Position numbers and translations under genes: made by a program. A stretch of DNA of 64,000 nt from JAOUJD01 sp963811265 (lineage in GTDB: Bacteria > Pseudomonadota > Gammaproteobacteria > Burkholderiales > Burkholderiaceae_F). The stretch is taken from assembly GCA_963811265.1 (NCBI GenBank), contig CAWEQS010000026.1:372001-436000 (forward strand), written 5' to 3'. Under the pieces are notes generated by a model. It made no database searches. It saw only the letters and a program-made list of their open reading frames with translations, and was not told the DNA's origin. Positions 27,246 through 36,622 of the stretch are shown here, in pieces; position 1 is the first letter of the stretch; every line of letters starts with the position of its first letter.

Positions 27246-27869
27246 TCAGGCGGCCGGCATCACCCGCTGCATCCACTCCGCGAGTTCGCGCGCGCCGGCA
27301 TCGCCGCCCTGCATCGCTTGCAGCACGCCCGCTCGATCGGCTTCGGAGCGGTTCTGGCTCAGCTTGAACTTGACGTCGAGCCGCGTGACGGCGAGTTCGA
27401 AGGCGACGATGCCGCCCTTCATCTTCTCGCGCCACTCGACGTCGAGTTCGTCCCAGCGCTTGCGGTACGGGACGTCGTGCGCATCGATCAGCGCCTTCAG
27501 CACGCGTTCCTTCGCCTCGGCGTCGTGCCACAAGGTCACCACGCAGGCGGCGTGCACCACCGCGTAGTTCCAGGTCGGCACGGCCTGTTCGACCTCGTAG
27601 CAGGACGGCGACACATAGGCATCGCCGCCATGGAAGATCGCGAGGACGCGGGCGCCGTCCTTCCACTGCTTCCACTGGGGGTTCGGCTTCGCGAAGTGGC
27701 CGTGCAGCGCCAGGTCCTCGCCGCGCACGGTCGGGACGAGCGGCGCGTGGGAGACCATCGGCTCGCTGCCGTCCGCCGCGCTGACGATCGTCGCCAGCGG
27801 ATGCCGGCGCATCAGCTCCAGCGCGAAGTCGCGCTGGCCGACCGCGAAGTGCGGCGGCTGGTAGAGCAT
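27246..27869 (-). CDS. FMN-binding negative transcriptional regulator, PaiB-like
   Basis: This 207-residue protein of the PaiB (FMN_bind_2) family starts MLYQPPHFAV and includes the conserved MRRHPLATIVS, HFAKPNPQWK and YVSPSCYE, then QNRSEADRAGVLQAMQGGD. B. subtilis PaiB affects sporulation and degradative enzyme synthesis. In proteobacteria the family is uncharacterised and may simply be a split-barrel flavin or heme protein. Its ATG overlaps the argC stop codon by one base (TGATG), suggesting coupling with argC. Confidence 0.85.
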   Translation of the reverse strand: MLYQPPHFAVGQRDFALELMRRHPLATIVSAADGSEPMVSHAPLVPTVRGEDLALHGHFAKPNPQWKQWKDGARVLAIFHGGDAYVSPSCYEVEQAVPTWNYAVVHAACVVTLWHDAEAKERVLKALIDAHDVPYRKRWDELDVEWREKMKGGIVAFELAVTRLDVKFKLSQNRSEADRAGVLQAMQGGDAGARELAEWMQRVMPAA

Positions 27870-28828
27870 CAGCCGAGTCCCGCCCCTTCCGGCAGGCCGA
27901 GCATCAGGTTCAGGTTCTGGACGGCGGCGCCGCTGGCGCCCTTGCCGAGGTTGTCGAGCCGCGCGATGACCATCGCCTGCTGCCGCGCGTCGTTGGCGAA
28001 CACGAAGACTTCGAGGCGGTTGGTGCCGTTCAGGTTCTCCGGTTCGAGGAACGCGCCGTCGCGCAGCGCCACGGTGTCGTTCAGCGGCCGCACCGTGACG
28101 AACGCCTCGCCCGCGTAGTGCTCGACGTACGCGGCGTGCAGTTGCTCGCCCGTCGGGCGCCCCGGCAACTGCGACGCCTGCAGCGGCACCGACACGAGCA
28201 TCCCGCGCCGGAAGTTGCCGACCGACGGACTGAACACCGGGGGAAGGTCGAGCAGGCCGTGCGCCTGCATTTCGGGCAGGTGCTTGTGCTTCATGTCGAG
28301 CCCGTACGCGCCGAACTGCTGGGGCCGCGCGCCGCCCGTCGCCTGCTCGTACTGCTCGATCATCTTGCGGCCGCCGCCCGAGTAGCCGGACACCGCGTGC
28401 ACCGTCGCCGGGTAGCCGGCCGGCATGATCCCGCGCTCGCGCAGCGGGCGCACGACCGCGAGGAAGCCGGTCGGATAGCAGCCGGGGTTCGACACGCGCT
28501 TCGCCGCGGCGATCGTCGCGCGCTGCGTCTTCGTCAGTTCCGGAAAGCCGTACACCCACCCCGCGGCCGTGCGGTGCGCGCTGCTGGCGTCGACCACGCG
28601 CGTGCGCGGGTTGTCGATCATCGTGACCGTCTCGCGCGCCGCGTCGTCGGGCAGGCACAGGACGACTGCATCGACCTGGTTGATCACCGCGCGCTTCGCC
28701 GCGGCGTCCTTGCGCTGCTCGGCCGGCAGGCTCACGACCTCGACGTCGCTGCGTGTCGCCAGCCGCTCGCGGATCTCGAGCCCGGTGGTGCCGTGTTCGC
28801 CATCGATGAAGATCGTCGGTTTCGCCAT
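27869..28828 (-). CDS. argC: N-acetyl-gamma-glutamyl-phosphate reductase (short type 2 form)
   Basis: This 319-residue NADPH-dependent reductase of arginine synthesis opens with PTIFIDGEHGTTGLEIRERLA, typical of the shorter ArgC2 form. The catalytic Cys lies in SNPGCYPTGFLA, and a His in HAVSGYSGGGRKM. An upstream in-frame start at 28879 would add an unconserved leader, so 28828 is preferred. It is followed without a gap by the paiB-like gene. Upstream lies a flavin/iron-sulfur reductase 7 bases away in the same orientation. Confidence 0.9.
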   Translation of the reverse strand: MAKPTIFIDGEHGTTGLEIRERLATRSDVEVVSLPAEQRKDAAAKRAVINQVDAVVLCLPDDAARETVTMIDNPRTRVVDASSAHRTAAGWVYGFPELTKTQRATIAAAKRVSNPGCYPTGFLAVVRPLRERGIMPAGYPATVHAVSGYSGGGRKMIEQYEQATGGARPQQFGAYGLDMKHKHLPEMQAHGLLDLPPVFSPSVGNFRRGMLVSVPLQASQLPGRPTGEQLHAAYVEHYAGEAFVTVRPLNDTVALRDGAFLEPENLNGTNRLEVFVFANDARQQAMVIARLDNLGKGASGAAVQNLNLMLGLPEGAGLG

Positions 28829-28835
28829 GGGGTCC

Positions 28836-29900
28836 TCACGCGCTGGCCAGGTCGGCCTGGGTCGTGAAAGCGTCTGCAAAGAACTGGTCGTCGGGCAGGC
28901 CGCACCGTGCCGCGAAGTCGCGCCGCGCGGCGTCGATCATCGCCGGCGCGCCGCAGGCATAGACCTGGTGGCCCGACAGGTCGGGCAGGTCCTCGATCAC
29001 CGCCTGGTGGACGAAGCCCGTGCGGCCGGTCCACGCGTCCTCCGCCATCGGCTCCGACAGCACAGGCACGTAGCGGAAGTTCGGCTGCGCGGCCGCCCAT
29101 TGCGCGGGCAATGCGTCCATGTAGAGGTCCGCGCGCGAACGCGCGCCCCAGTACAGCCGCACCTCGCGCGCGGGCTTGCCGCTCTCGTCGACGTTGATGC
29201 GCTCGTGGAAGATGTGCTCGGCGATCGCCTTGATCGGCGCGAAGCCGGTGCCGCCCGCGAGCAGCACGATCGGCCGCGCGTTGTCCTCGCGCAGGAAGAA
29301 CGTGCCGAGCGGCGCCTCGATGCGGAGGATGTCGCGCTCCTTGACAGGCGGCTCGACGACGCCGAACAGCCGGTCCGTGAACGCGCCGCCCGGCGTGTGC
29401 CGGATGTGCAGCTGGATCAGTTCGTCGGCGTGCGGCGCGGTCGCCATCGAATACTGGCGGCGCGCTCCGTCCTTCAGGATGAAGTCCATGTACTGCCCGG
29501 CGCGGAACTGCAGGCGCTCGTTGGCGGGCAGCTGCAACGAGACGATCGCGACGTCCGGCGTCACGCGGTCGATCTTCGCGATGCGCGCCGGCATCTTGCG
29601 GACCGGGATGTCGCCGAAGCCCGTCAGCTCGCGCGCCTCGATCACGACGTCCGACTGCGGGATGGCCGAGCAGACGAGCGCGTAGCCCTTCGCCTCGTCC
29701 GCGTCGGACAGCGCCGATGCGGAGTGCGGCTTGTGCGCCAGCGTGCCCTCGAGCAGCTTGCTGCGGCAGGTCCCGCACGCGCCGTTCTTGCAGCCGTACG
29801 GCAACCCGATGCCGTTGCGCAGCGCCGCGGCCAGCACGGTCTCGTCGCCCTCGGTGGCGAAAGTGCGCCCGCTCGGGCGGATGGTGACGGTGAAGCCCAT
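28836..29900 (-). CDS. 2Fe-2S/FAD/NAD(P)H ferredoxin-reductase-type oxidoreductase (AscD-like)
   Basis: This 354-residue electron-transfer flavoenzyme has an N-terminal plant-type [2Fe-2S] domain (CKNGACGTCRSKLLEG near residue 37, with the fourth Cys at about 77). An FAD domain (RQYSMATAPH) and an NAD(P)H domain (LLAGGTGFAPIKAIAEH, YACGAPAMID) follow. The order matches enzymes labelled CDP-6-deoxy-delta-3,4-glucoseen reductase in Burkholderiales. No dideoxysugar genes are nearby, so the physiological partner is unknown. It is divergent from the SDR gene with only 11 bases between starts. Confidence 0.85.
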   Translation of the reverse strand: MGFTVTIRPSGRTFATEGDETVLAAALRNGIGLPYGCKNGACGTCRSKLLEGTLAHKPHSASALSDADEAKGYALVCSAIPQSDVVIEARELTGFGDIPVRKMPARIAKIDRVTPDVAIVSLQLPANERLQFRAGQYMDFILKDGARRQYSMATAPHADELIQLHIRHTPGGAFTDRLFGVVEPPVKERDILRIEAPLGTFFLREDNARPIVLLAGGTGFAPIKAIAEHIFHERINVDESGKPAREVRLYWGARSRADLYMDALPAQWAAAQPNFRYVPVLSEPMAEDAWTGRTGFVHQAVIEDLPDLSGHQVYACGAPAMIDAARRDFAARCGLPDDQFFADAFTTQADLASA

Positions 29901-29911
29901 AGAATCAGGTC

Positions 29912-30829
29912 ATGGATGTGAACCGGCCCGCGTCGACGGGCTCATCGCGCCGTGCCATCGGGAAGCTCGGTCGGCCGCGCCTGTTGATCATCGGCTGCGG
30001 CGACATCGGCCTGCGGATTGTCGCACGGCTCCATCGGCGTTTCCGCGTCGTCGCGCTGACGTCGAGCCCGCAGCGCGTGCCGCACCTGCGCGCCGCCGGG
30101 GCCGTTGCGATCGTCGGCAACCTCGACGACCGCGCGACGCTGCGGCGTCTGCGCGGCTTCGGTTCGCGCGTGATCCACCTCGCGCCTCCACCCGAGTCCG
30201 GCGACGGCGATCGCCGCACGGCGCACCTGGCGAACGCGCTCGGACGACGCGACGGCGACCGGACCGTCTACATCAGCACGACCGGCGTGTACGGCGACCA
30301 TCGCGGCGCGTGGATCGACGAAACCGCGCGGCTGGCCACGACCGAGGCGCGCAGCCTGCGCCGGATCGACGCGGAGCGACTGATGCGGCGCCGGCGCCAC
30401 GCGCACGTGCTGCGCGTGCCCGGCATCTACGCGCACGACCGCCTGCCGCTGGCGCGCCTGCAGCAGAAACTGCCCGCGCTCGCGCCGGACGACGACGTCT
30501 ACACGAGCCACATCCACGCCGACGACCTCGCGCGCATCGCCATCGTGGCGCTGCTGCGCGGCCAGCCATGCCGCGTGACGAACACGGTCGACGACGGCGG
30601 GCTGAAGATGGGCGAGTACTTCGACCTCGTCGCCGACCGCTTCGGCCTCGAGCGCCCGCCGCGCCTGCCGCGCGAGGAGCTGAAGCGCGCGGTGTCGCCG
30701 ATGATGTACTCGTTCATGTCCGCGTCGCGGCGCATCCGCAACGCGCGGCTGAAGCGCGAGCTCCGCGTCCGGCTTCTGTTCCCGACCGTGCGCGATGCGC
30801 TCGCGGAGATTCCCGCGCCCTCGCGCTGA
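29912..30829 (+). CDS. NAD(P)-binding SDR/epimerase family protein (YeeZ-like)
   Basis: This extended short-chain dehydrogenase-like protein has 305 residues. A Rossmann motif RLLIIGCGDIGLRIVARL lies near residues 23-40, and a YISTTGVYGDHRGAWIDE strand follows. A SHIHADDLARIAIVALLRG segment is typical of nucleoside-diphosphate-sugar epimerase relatives. The catalytic Tyr-x3-Lys is not evident, so activity is uncertain. The first 20 residues are basic and poorly conserved; the true start may be later. The substrate is unknown. Confidence 0.8.
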   Translation: MDVNRPASTGSSRRAIGKLGRPRLLIIGCGDIGLRIVARLHRRFRVVALTSSPQRVPHLRAAGAVAIVGNLDDRATLRRLRGFGSRVIHLAPPPESGDGDRRTAHLANALGRRDGDRTVYISTTGVYGDHRGAWIDETARLATTEARSLRRIDAERLMRRRRHAHVLRVPGIYAHDRLPLARLQQKLPALAPDDDVYTSHIHADDLARIAIVALLRGQPCRVTNTVDDGGLKMGEYFDLVADRFGLERPPRLPREELKRAVSPMMYSFMSASRRIRNARLKRELRVRLLFPTVRDALAEIPAPSR

Positions 30830-30935
30830 AGCACCCATCCGCCCGGCTGTGCTAGGGTGAATTCGAACCGGTCCATCCCGGGTCGCCGCGCGAAGACAGT
30901 CGCGTCGCGACCCCTGCCTCCAGGAGAACGACGCG

Positions 30936-32307
30936 ATGAACGCGCCCACGAAGTACGTCCTCGATGAGTCCCGCCTGCCGCGCGCCTGGTACAACATCCA
31001 GGCCGACCTGCCGCGCGCGCTGCCGCCCGTGCTGCATCCGGGCACGCTGAAGCCGATCGGGCCGGCCGACCTCGCGCCGCTGTTCCCGATGGACCTGATC
31101 CTGCAGGAAGTGAGCACCGAGCGCGAGATCGAGATTCCCGAGCCGGTGCGCGACATCTATCGGCTGTGGCGACCGTCGCCGCTGTATCGCGCGCATCGGC
31201 TCGAGAAAGCGCTCGGCACCCCGGCCCGCATCTTCTACAAGTACGAGGGCGTGAGCCCGGCGGGCAGCCACAAGCCGAACACCGCGGTGCCGCAGGCGTT
31301 CTACAACGCCCAGGCGGGCATCAAGCGGCTGACAACCGAGACTGGCGCAGGCCAGTGGGGCACCTCGTTGGCTTTCGCGGGGGGGCTCTTCGGGCTGGAG
31401 GTGCTGATCTTCCAGGTCCGCGTGTCGTACGACCAGAAGCCGTACCGGCGCGCGGTGATGGAGACCTACGGCGCGCGCTGCATCGCATCGCCGTCGAACG
31501 AAACCGAGTACGGCCGCCGCGTGCTGGCGCAGCGGCCCGACCATCCGGGCAGCCTCGGCATCGCGATCTCGGAAGCTGTCGAACTCGCCGCGCAGCGCGA
31601 CGACACCAAGTACGCGCTCGGATCGGTGCTCAACCACGTGCTGATGCACCAGACCGTCATCGGGCTGGAGTCGATGGAACAGATGCGGATGGCCGACGCC
31701 TGGCCCGACGTCGTCGTCGGCTGCACCGGCGGCGGCTCGAACTTCGCCGGCATCGCCTTCCCGTTCATCGGCGACGGCCTGCGTGGCGGCGCCAAGCCGC
31801 GCATCGTCGCCGTCGAACCGGCCGCGTGCCCGTCGCTCACGCGCGGCCGCTATGCGTACGACTTCGGCGACACCGGCCACATGACGCCGCTCACCAAGAT
31901 GCACACGCTCGGCTCGAGCTTCACGCCGCCGGGGTTCCACGCCGGCGGGCTGCGCTACCACGGCATGGCGCCGCTCGTGTCGCACCTGACGGCAACTCGG
32001 CCTGATCGAAGCCACCGCGTACACGCAGAACGAGTGCTTCGCCGCCGGCGTGCTGTTCGCGCGCGCCGAAGGCATCGTGCCCGCGCCCGAGGCCAATCAC
32101 GCGGTGAAAGGCGCGATCGAGGAGGCGCTGCGCTGCAAGCGCGAGGGACGCGCCGAGACGATCCTGTTCAACCTGTGCGGCCACGGGCACTTCGACATGA
32201 GTTCGTACCAGAAGTACTTCGCCGGCGAGCTGACGGACGAGAGCTACGACGAGAAGGAGCTTGCGATGGCGCTTGCCGGACTGCCGAGCGTGCCTGAACC
32301 CGCGTGA
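30936..32307 (+). CDS. Tryptophan synthase beta-like PLP enzyme, TrpB2 type (frame interrupted)
   Basis: This protein is about 456 residues when corrected and belongs to the TrpB2 group, which can use serine and indole without a TrpA partner. It has RPSPLYRAHRLEKALG, the PLP Lys in SPAGSHKPNTAVPQAF, TETGAGQWGTSLAFAGGL and the phosphate-binding GCTGGGSNFAG. The frame changes at about 31993: deleting one C restores HLTELGLIEATAYTQNECFAAGVLFARAEG, followed by a normal C-terminus with CGHGHFDMSSY. A CAGGAGAA ribosome-binding site precedes the ATG. No trpA or other trp genes are near. Confidence 0.88.
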
Positions 32308-32325
32308 GGCTCGCGGGGCGACTGG

Positions 32326-32349
32326 CCGGCGATCCCTTACGATCGCCGG
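32326..32349. terminator. Hairpin between convergent trpB2 and ABC permease genes
   Basis: A perfect 9-bp stem CCGGCGATC/GATCGCCGG has a 6-base loop, and a third copy of GCCGGCGATC lies just downstream near 32364. There is no T run, so it may act with Rho or only as mRNA 3'-end protection for the two convergent genes. Confidence 0.45.
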
Positions 32350-32398
32350 CGCGATCGGGGCGCGCCGGCGATCGCGGCCCGCGAAGCGGGCGTCGGCC

Positions 32399-34100
32399 CT
32401 ACCCGAACAGCCCGCCGACCTTCGTGCCCGCCAGCCGGTTGATGGCGGCGAGGCTGATCGCCGCGACGACGATCAGGATGAAGCCGAGCGCGGCCGCCTC
32501 GTTCTGCGAGCCCGCGATGTAGAAGGTGAAGATCCCGAAGGGGATCGTCTCCCAGCCCCCGAGGGTCAGGAAGACGACCGCGGACGCTTCCTGCAGCGAG
32601 GTGATGAACGAAAACAGGCCGCCGACCAGGATGCCCTTCCACACCAGCGGCACCGTGATGTCCCTGAACGTGCGCATCTTGGTCGCGCCGACGTTCTCCG
32701 CCGCTTCCTCCATCGACTTGTGGACGAGCAGCAGCGACGAGTAGCTGCCGCGCACCGTGTACGGCAGGCGCCGCACCGCCAGGACGAGGGGAATGATGAT
32801 CCACATGCTGGTCAGCGGGATCTCGATCAGCGGCAGCGGATAGTGGAAGGCGCGGATGTAGGCGATGCCGATCGCCGTGCCGGGGATTGCGAGGATCAGA
32901 GTCGTCAGGGCATCCATCGATCTGTTCCCCGGCGCCTTGGTTCGGCTGAGGATCCACGCCATCGGCACGCCGATCACCAGGCAGATCAGCACCGCCAGCC
33001 CGCAGTAGAGGAACGAGTTCAGGATGAACTTCGGCGTCTCGATGCTGACGCGCGTGAAGAAGGCCGTCGTGTATTCGAGCGGGAGGGGTGTCAGCGACCA
33101 ACCGCGGCCGAATGCCGCCAGCGTGACGCCGATGTGCGGCAGGAACGAGATGAACATCAGCGTCGAAAGGAACCCCACCGCCAGCCAGCGCCCGGCCGGC
33201 GACAACCGCCGGCGCTCGACCTTCGTGTACGAAAGCGAGCTGTAGTCCTTGATCGCCACGTACTGGCGTGCAGCGAGCACGAACACGATCGCCAGCAGCA
33301 CGAGCAGCGCCGAGATGACGATGCCCATCCGGAACAGGCGCCGGTCGATGAACTGCACGATGTTCAGGTACGCCTGCGGCGCCAGCAGGTCCTGCACGCC
33401 GACCACCAGCGGCGTGATGAAGTCGGCGAAGGTCCAGATGAAGACGAGCAGCGCGCCCGAGACATAGCCCGGCGTGGTCAGCGGCAGCGTGATGTCGCGG
33501 AAGCGGCGCCAGCCGTTCGCCCCCATGCCCTGCGCGGCCTCCTCGAGCGCCGGATCGACCTTGGTGAGCGCGTCGAGGATCGACAGCGTGATCATCGGGA
33601 AGAGGTGCAGCGTCTGGACCAGCAGCACGCCCTGCATCCCGTACATGAAGTTGATCGGGCGCATCCAGGCCGAAGTACTCCCGCAGCACCACGTTGACGG
33701 TGCCGGCGCGACCGAGGATGAAGACGAAGCCGAGCACGCCCACCAGCGGCGGCATGATCAGCGGCAGCATCGTCAGGTACGAGAACAGGTTGCGGCCCGG
33801 GAAGTCGTAGCGCAGCAGCAGCAGCGCCACCGCGATGCCCAGCACCGAGGTCGTGATCACCGTGGACACGCCGAGCAGCATCGACTTCCACAGCGCGCGC
33901 AGGTAGTACCTGTCGGTGAAGAAGTCGATGAAATTGCCGATCGTGAAGGCGCCGCCTTCGGTGGTGAACGCGTCGTAGAAGATCCGCGACAGCGGATACA
34001 GCACGAACAGCAGCAGGAACGCCCAGATCGCGGCGAACCCGAGCGCGGCCTTCACGCCGACGCGCGGAACATGAAACCTGGGCAGGGCCAGCGAAGTCAT
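32399..34100 (-). CDS. Fused two-domain ABC transporter permease (FbpB type; frame interrupted)
   Basis: This inner-membrane permease of about 567 residues joins two MetI-like halves in one chain, as in FbpB/SfuB-type iron(III) permeases and some spermidine or phosphonate systems. The first half has a coupling loop near EEAAQGMGANGWRRFRDITLPL; the second has EEAAENVGATKMRTFRDITVPL. The frame breaks at about 33665: removing one base restores EYFGLMRPINFMYGMQGVLL. It lies 21 bases downstream of the ATPase gene in one operon. The substrate is not determined. Confidence 0.86.
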
Positions 34101-34121
34101 GGTCCGTTCCGACTCGTCGCG

Positions 34122-35201
34122 TCAGTCGGGCGCTATCGCGACGGTGTCGCCGGCCGGAAACGCCACGCGCACCGTGGCGCCGATGTCCAGCGGCACGTGG
34201 TGCCAGGGGTCGCGGATGTCGACCTTGTAGACGAAACCGTGGCCGAGGTCGACGTCGTAGCGCAGCGTATTGCCCAGGTAGGCGGCGAACGTGATCTGGC
34301 CTTCGGCGACGTTCAGTTCCACACCCGCCACGCCGCCGTCCAGCGAGATGTTCTCGGGCCGGATGCCCAGCACGCACGCGCTTCCCACCGAACGCGCCAC
34401 CGTGAAGAAGGCCGACCACTCGCCCAGCGGCGTGCGCGCGCGCAGTCGCCCGCGGTCGGCATCGATCGACGTCACCGTGGCCTCGATCAGGTTGTTGATG
34501 CCGATGAAGTCGGCGACGAACCGCGTGCGCGGATGCTCGTACAGCGTCTTCGGCGGCCCGACCTCGAGCATCCGGCCCTTGTCGAACACGGCCATGCGGT
34601 CCGACAGCGTCAGCGCCTCTTCCTGGTCGTGCGTGACATAGATCGTCGTGATGCCGAGTTCCTTCTGCAGCTTGCGGATCTCGGCGCGCACCTGGATGCG
34701 GATCTTGGCGTCGAGGTTCGACAGCGGTTCGTCCAGCAGCAGGATCTCCGGGTTCAGCACGAGCGCCCGGGCGAGCGCCACGCGCTGCTGCTGTCCACCC
34801 GAAAGCTGCCCCGGATAGCGCTTGTCGAGGCCGCCGAGCTTGACCTTCTCGAGCACGGCGTTCACGCGCCGATCGATCTCGCCGCCCGCAACCTTGCGCA
34901 GCTTCAGTCCGTAGCCGACGTTGTCCCTGACCGTCATGTGCGGCCACAGCGCGTAGTTCTGGAACACCATGCCGATGCCGCGCTCGTGCGGCGGCACCTC
35001 GTTCACGCGGCGATCGTCGAAGCGGATCTCGCCGTCGTCCGGGGAATAGAAGCCCGCGATCAGCCGCAAGAGCGTGGTCTTGCCGCAGCCCGACGGCCCG
35101 AGGAGGGTGAAGAGCTCCCCCTCCTCGACCGTCAGCGTGACGTCGTTGGCCGCCGCCATCGCGCCGAAGCGCTTGGTGACGTTCTGCACGGCGATGCGCA
35201 C
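34122..35201 (-). CDS. ABC transporter ATP-binding protein (PotA/FbpC type)
   Basis: This ATPase of 359 residues has the Walker A motif GPSGCGKTT near residue 35, the signature LSGGQQQRVALARAL, the Walker B ILLLDEPLSNLDAKIR and the His in YVTHDQEEA. A C-terminal TOBE-like regulatory domain (residues 240-355) includes VLGIRPENISLDG. It serves the fused permease downstream and the periplasmic binding protein upstream. Spacing of 50 bases to the binding-protein gene fits one operon. Confidence 0.9.
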   Translation of the reverse strand: MRIAVQNVTKRFGAMAAANDVTLTVEEGELFTLLGPSGCGKTTLLRLIAGFYSPDDGEIRFDDRRVNEVPPHERGIGMVFQNYALWPHMTVRDNVGYGLKLRKVAGGEIDRRVNAVLEKVKLGGLDKRYPGQLSGGQQQRVALARALVLNPEILLLDEPLSNLDAKIRIQVRAEIRKLQKELGITTIYVTHDQEEALTLSDRMAVFDKGRMLEVGPPKTLYEHPRTRFVADFIGINNLIEATVTSIDADRGRLRARTPLGEWSAFFTVARSVGSACVLGIRPENISLDGGVAGVELNVAEGQITFAAYLGNTLRYDVDLGHGFVYKVDIRDPWHHVPLDIGATVRVAFPAGDTVAIAPD

Positions 35202-35251
35202 GGCGTGCCTCCTCGATCGCTCCCGCGGGCTGCGCCCCGTCCGGGATCAGC

Positions 35252-36385
35252 TCAGTACTTCTTCTTCAGCTGCTCCCAGACCGCCTCGATGTCGCGGCGG
35301 AACTGCTCGTTGACCTGGGTGTAGCGGGCCTGCGCCTTGTCGTCGTCGTAGATGTTCTTCACTTCGCGGTCGAAGTACGAGCGCACGCCGCCGGTGAACT
35401 CGACCGCCTTCTCGGCGTCCGACCCGGGCGCGCCCTGCACGCGATACTTCGGCGTCAGCGGGAACAGGCCCCGTTCCATGAAGATGCGCTGCCCGCGCTC
35501 GGTCATCAGGAACTCGATGAAGGCCTGCGCGGCGCGCGGGTGCTTGCAGCCGGCCAGCACGGCCATCGGCTCCGGCGTGATCCACGCGGTGGGCGGCGCG
35601 ACGTACTTGATGTCGTACCCGGCGAGGCGCTCCTCGAAGGCCATGTAGCTCGGCACCGCGAAGCCGGCCGCGAACTCGCCCTTCGCGACCACGGACGGGA
35701 CGTCGCGGCTGCGCGCGGTGAACAGCCCCGTGTTGGCGGCGAGCCGCTGCAGCCACTCCCAGCCCTTGTCATCGCCGTACTGCTGCAGGATCACCTCGTA
35801 CGTCGCGTGGCTGCTCGACGATCGTGTCGGGGCGCACTGCACGATGTTGCCCTTGAGCTTCGGATTCAGCAGGTCGTCCCAGTCCTTCGGCTCGGGCACG
35901 CCGAGCCGCTTCAGCAGCGTCGGGTGATAGACGAGCCCGTACGGCTCGAGCGCCGTGCCGATCCAGAAGCCCTTCGGGTCCTTCAGGTAGATGGGCTTGG
36001 GCTTGCCGATCGTCGCCGGCACGGCGTCGAGGGTTTCCTTCGGCACCGCGAGCGGCGCCACCAGCTTCTGCTCGGCGAGCTTGTCGAACAGCGCGCTCTC
36101 GCCGCCCCAGAAGATGTCGACTTCCGGCCGGCCCTTCCACTCGACGATGCGGCCGTAGGCAACCGGCGTGCCGGCCGCCAGCGCGTTGACCTTCACGGTG
36201 ACTCCCCAGCGCTCCTTCGCGTACTTCGCGAACTCGGCGAGCGCCGCGTCGTGGATGAACTTCGACACCGGCGTGATCAGGGACAGTTCGTCCTCGATCG
36301 GCGCCTGGGCCAGCGCCGGGTGGATGGCCGCGAGGGCGCCGAACGACGCCGAGGCTTGCAGGATTTCTCTGCGGGTAATGGTCAT
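35252..36385 (-). CDS. ABC transporter periplasmic substrate-binding protein (FbpA/PotD-like fold)
   Basis: This 377-residue extracellular solute-binding protein has an N-terminal signal containing TRREILQASASFGALAAIHPALA, with an Arg pair and an AxA cleavage site, so Sec or Tat export is possible. The mature part opens DELSLITPVSKFIHDAALAEFAKY. It contains VDIFWGGESALFDKL and GLVYHPTLLKRLGVPEPKDWDDLL, typical of family 1/6 proteins for iron(III), spermidine/putrescine or 2-aminoethylphosphonate. The Tyr pair of FbpA is not obvious, so iron is not assured. The 237 bases upstream to gpsA hold no recognisable gene. Confidence 0.87.
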   Translation of the reverse strand: MTITRREILQASASFGALAAIHPALAQAPIEDELSLITPVSKFIHDAALAEFAKYAKERWGVTVKVNALAAGTPVAYGRIVEWKGRPEVDIFWGGESALFDKLAEQKLVAPLAVPKETLDAVPATIGKPKPIYLKDPKGFWIGTALEPYGLVYHPTLLKRLGVPEPKDWDDLLNPKLKGNIVQCAPTRSSSSHATYEVILQQYGDDKGWEWLQRLAANTGLFTARSRDVPSVVAKGEFAAGFAVPSYMAFEERLAGYDIKYVAPPTAWITPEPMAVLAGCKHPRAAQAFIEFLMTERGQRIFMERGLFPLTPKYRVQGAPGSDAEKAVEFTGGVRSYFDREVKNIYDDDKAQARYTQVNEQFRRDIEAVWEQLKKKY

Positions 36386-36622
36386 GGTTGTCTCCCGGAA
36401 GACTGCGTGCGGTTGGTCGCCGGGGGGCAAGCGCCCTTGCTGCAGTGCGGGCCGCCGAAAGCACCGGCAGTGCGGTCGGCCGGGGCATCGCCGGGCCGCG
36501 AGTGACTTCAAACTAGTACCCGTCGCGTCGCGCCCCTTGACGTCCATCACGCACGGCACGGATCGTCGGGCCCGCGGACGACTTCGACTCCGCGCCGACG
36601 CCCGGAAGGCAGGGCCGGAAGC

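Noticed and set aside
32399..36385. Assigning the FbpABC-like transporter to iron(III)
   Set aside because: The permease fold fits, but FbpA-type iron-binding residues could not be recognised. Spermidine/putrescine and phosphonate systems share this layout.
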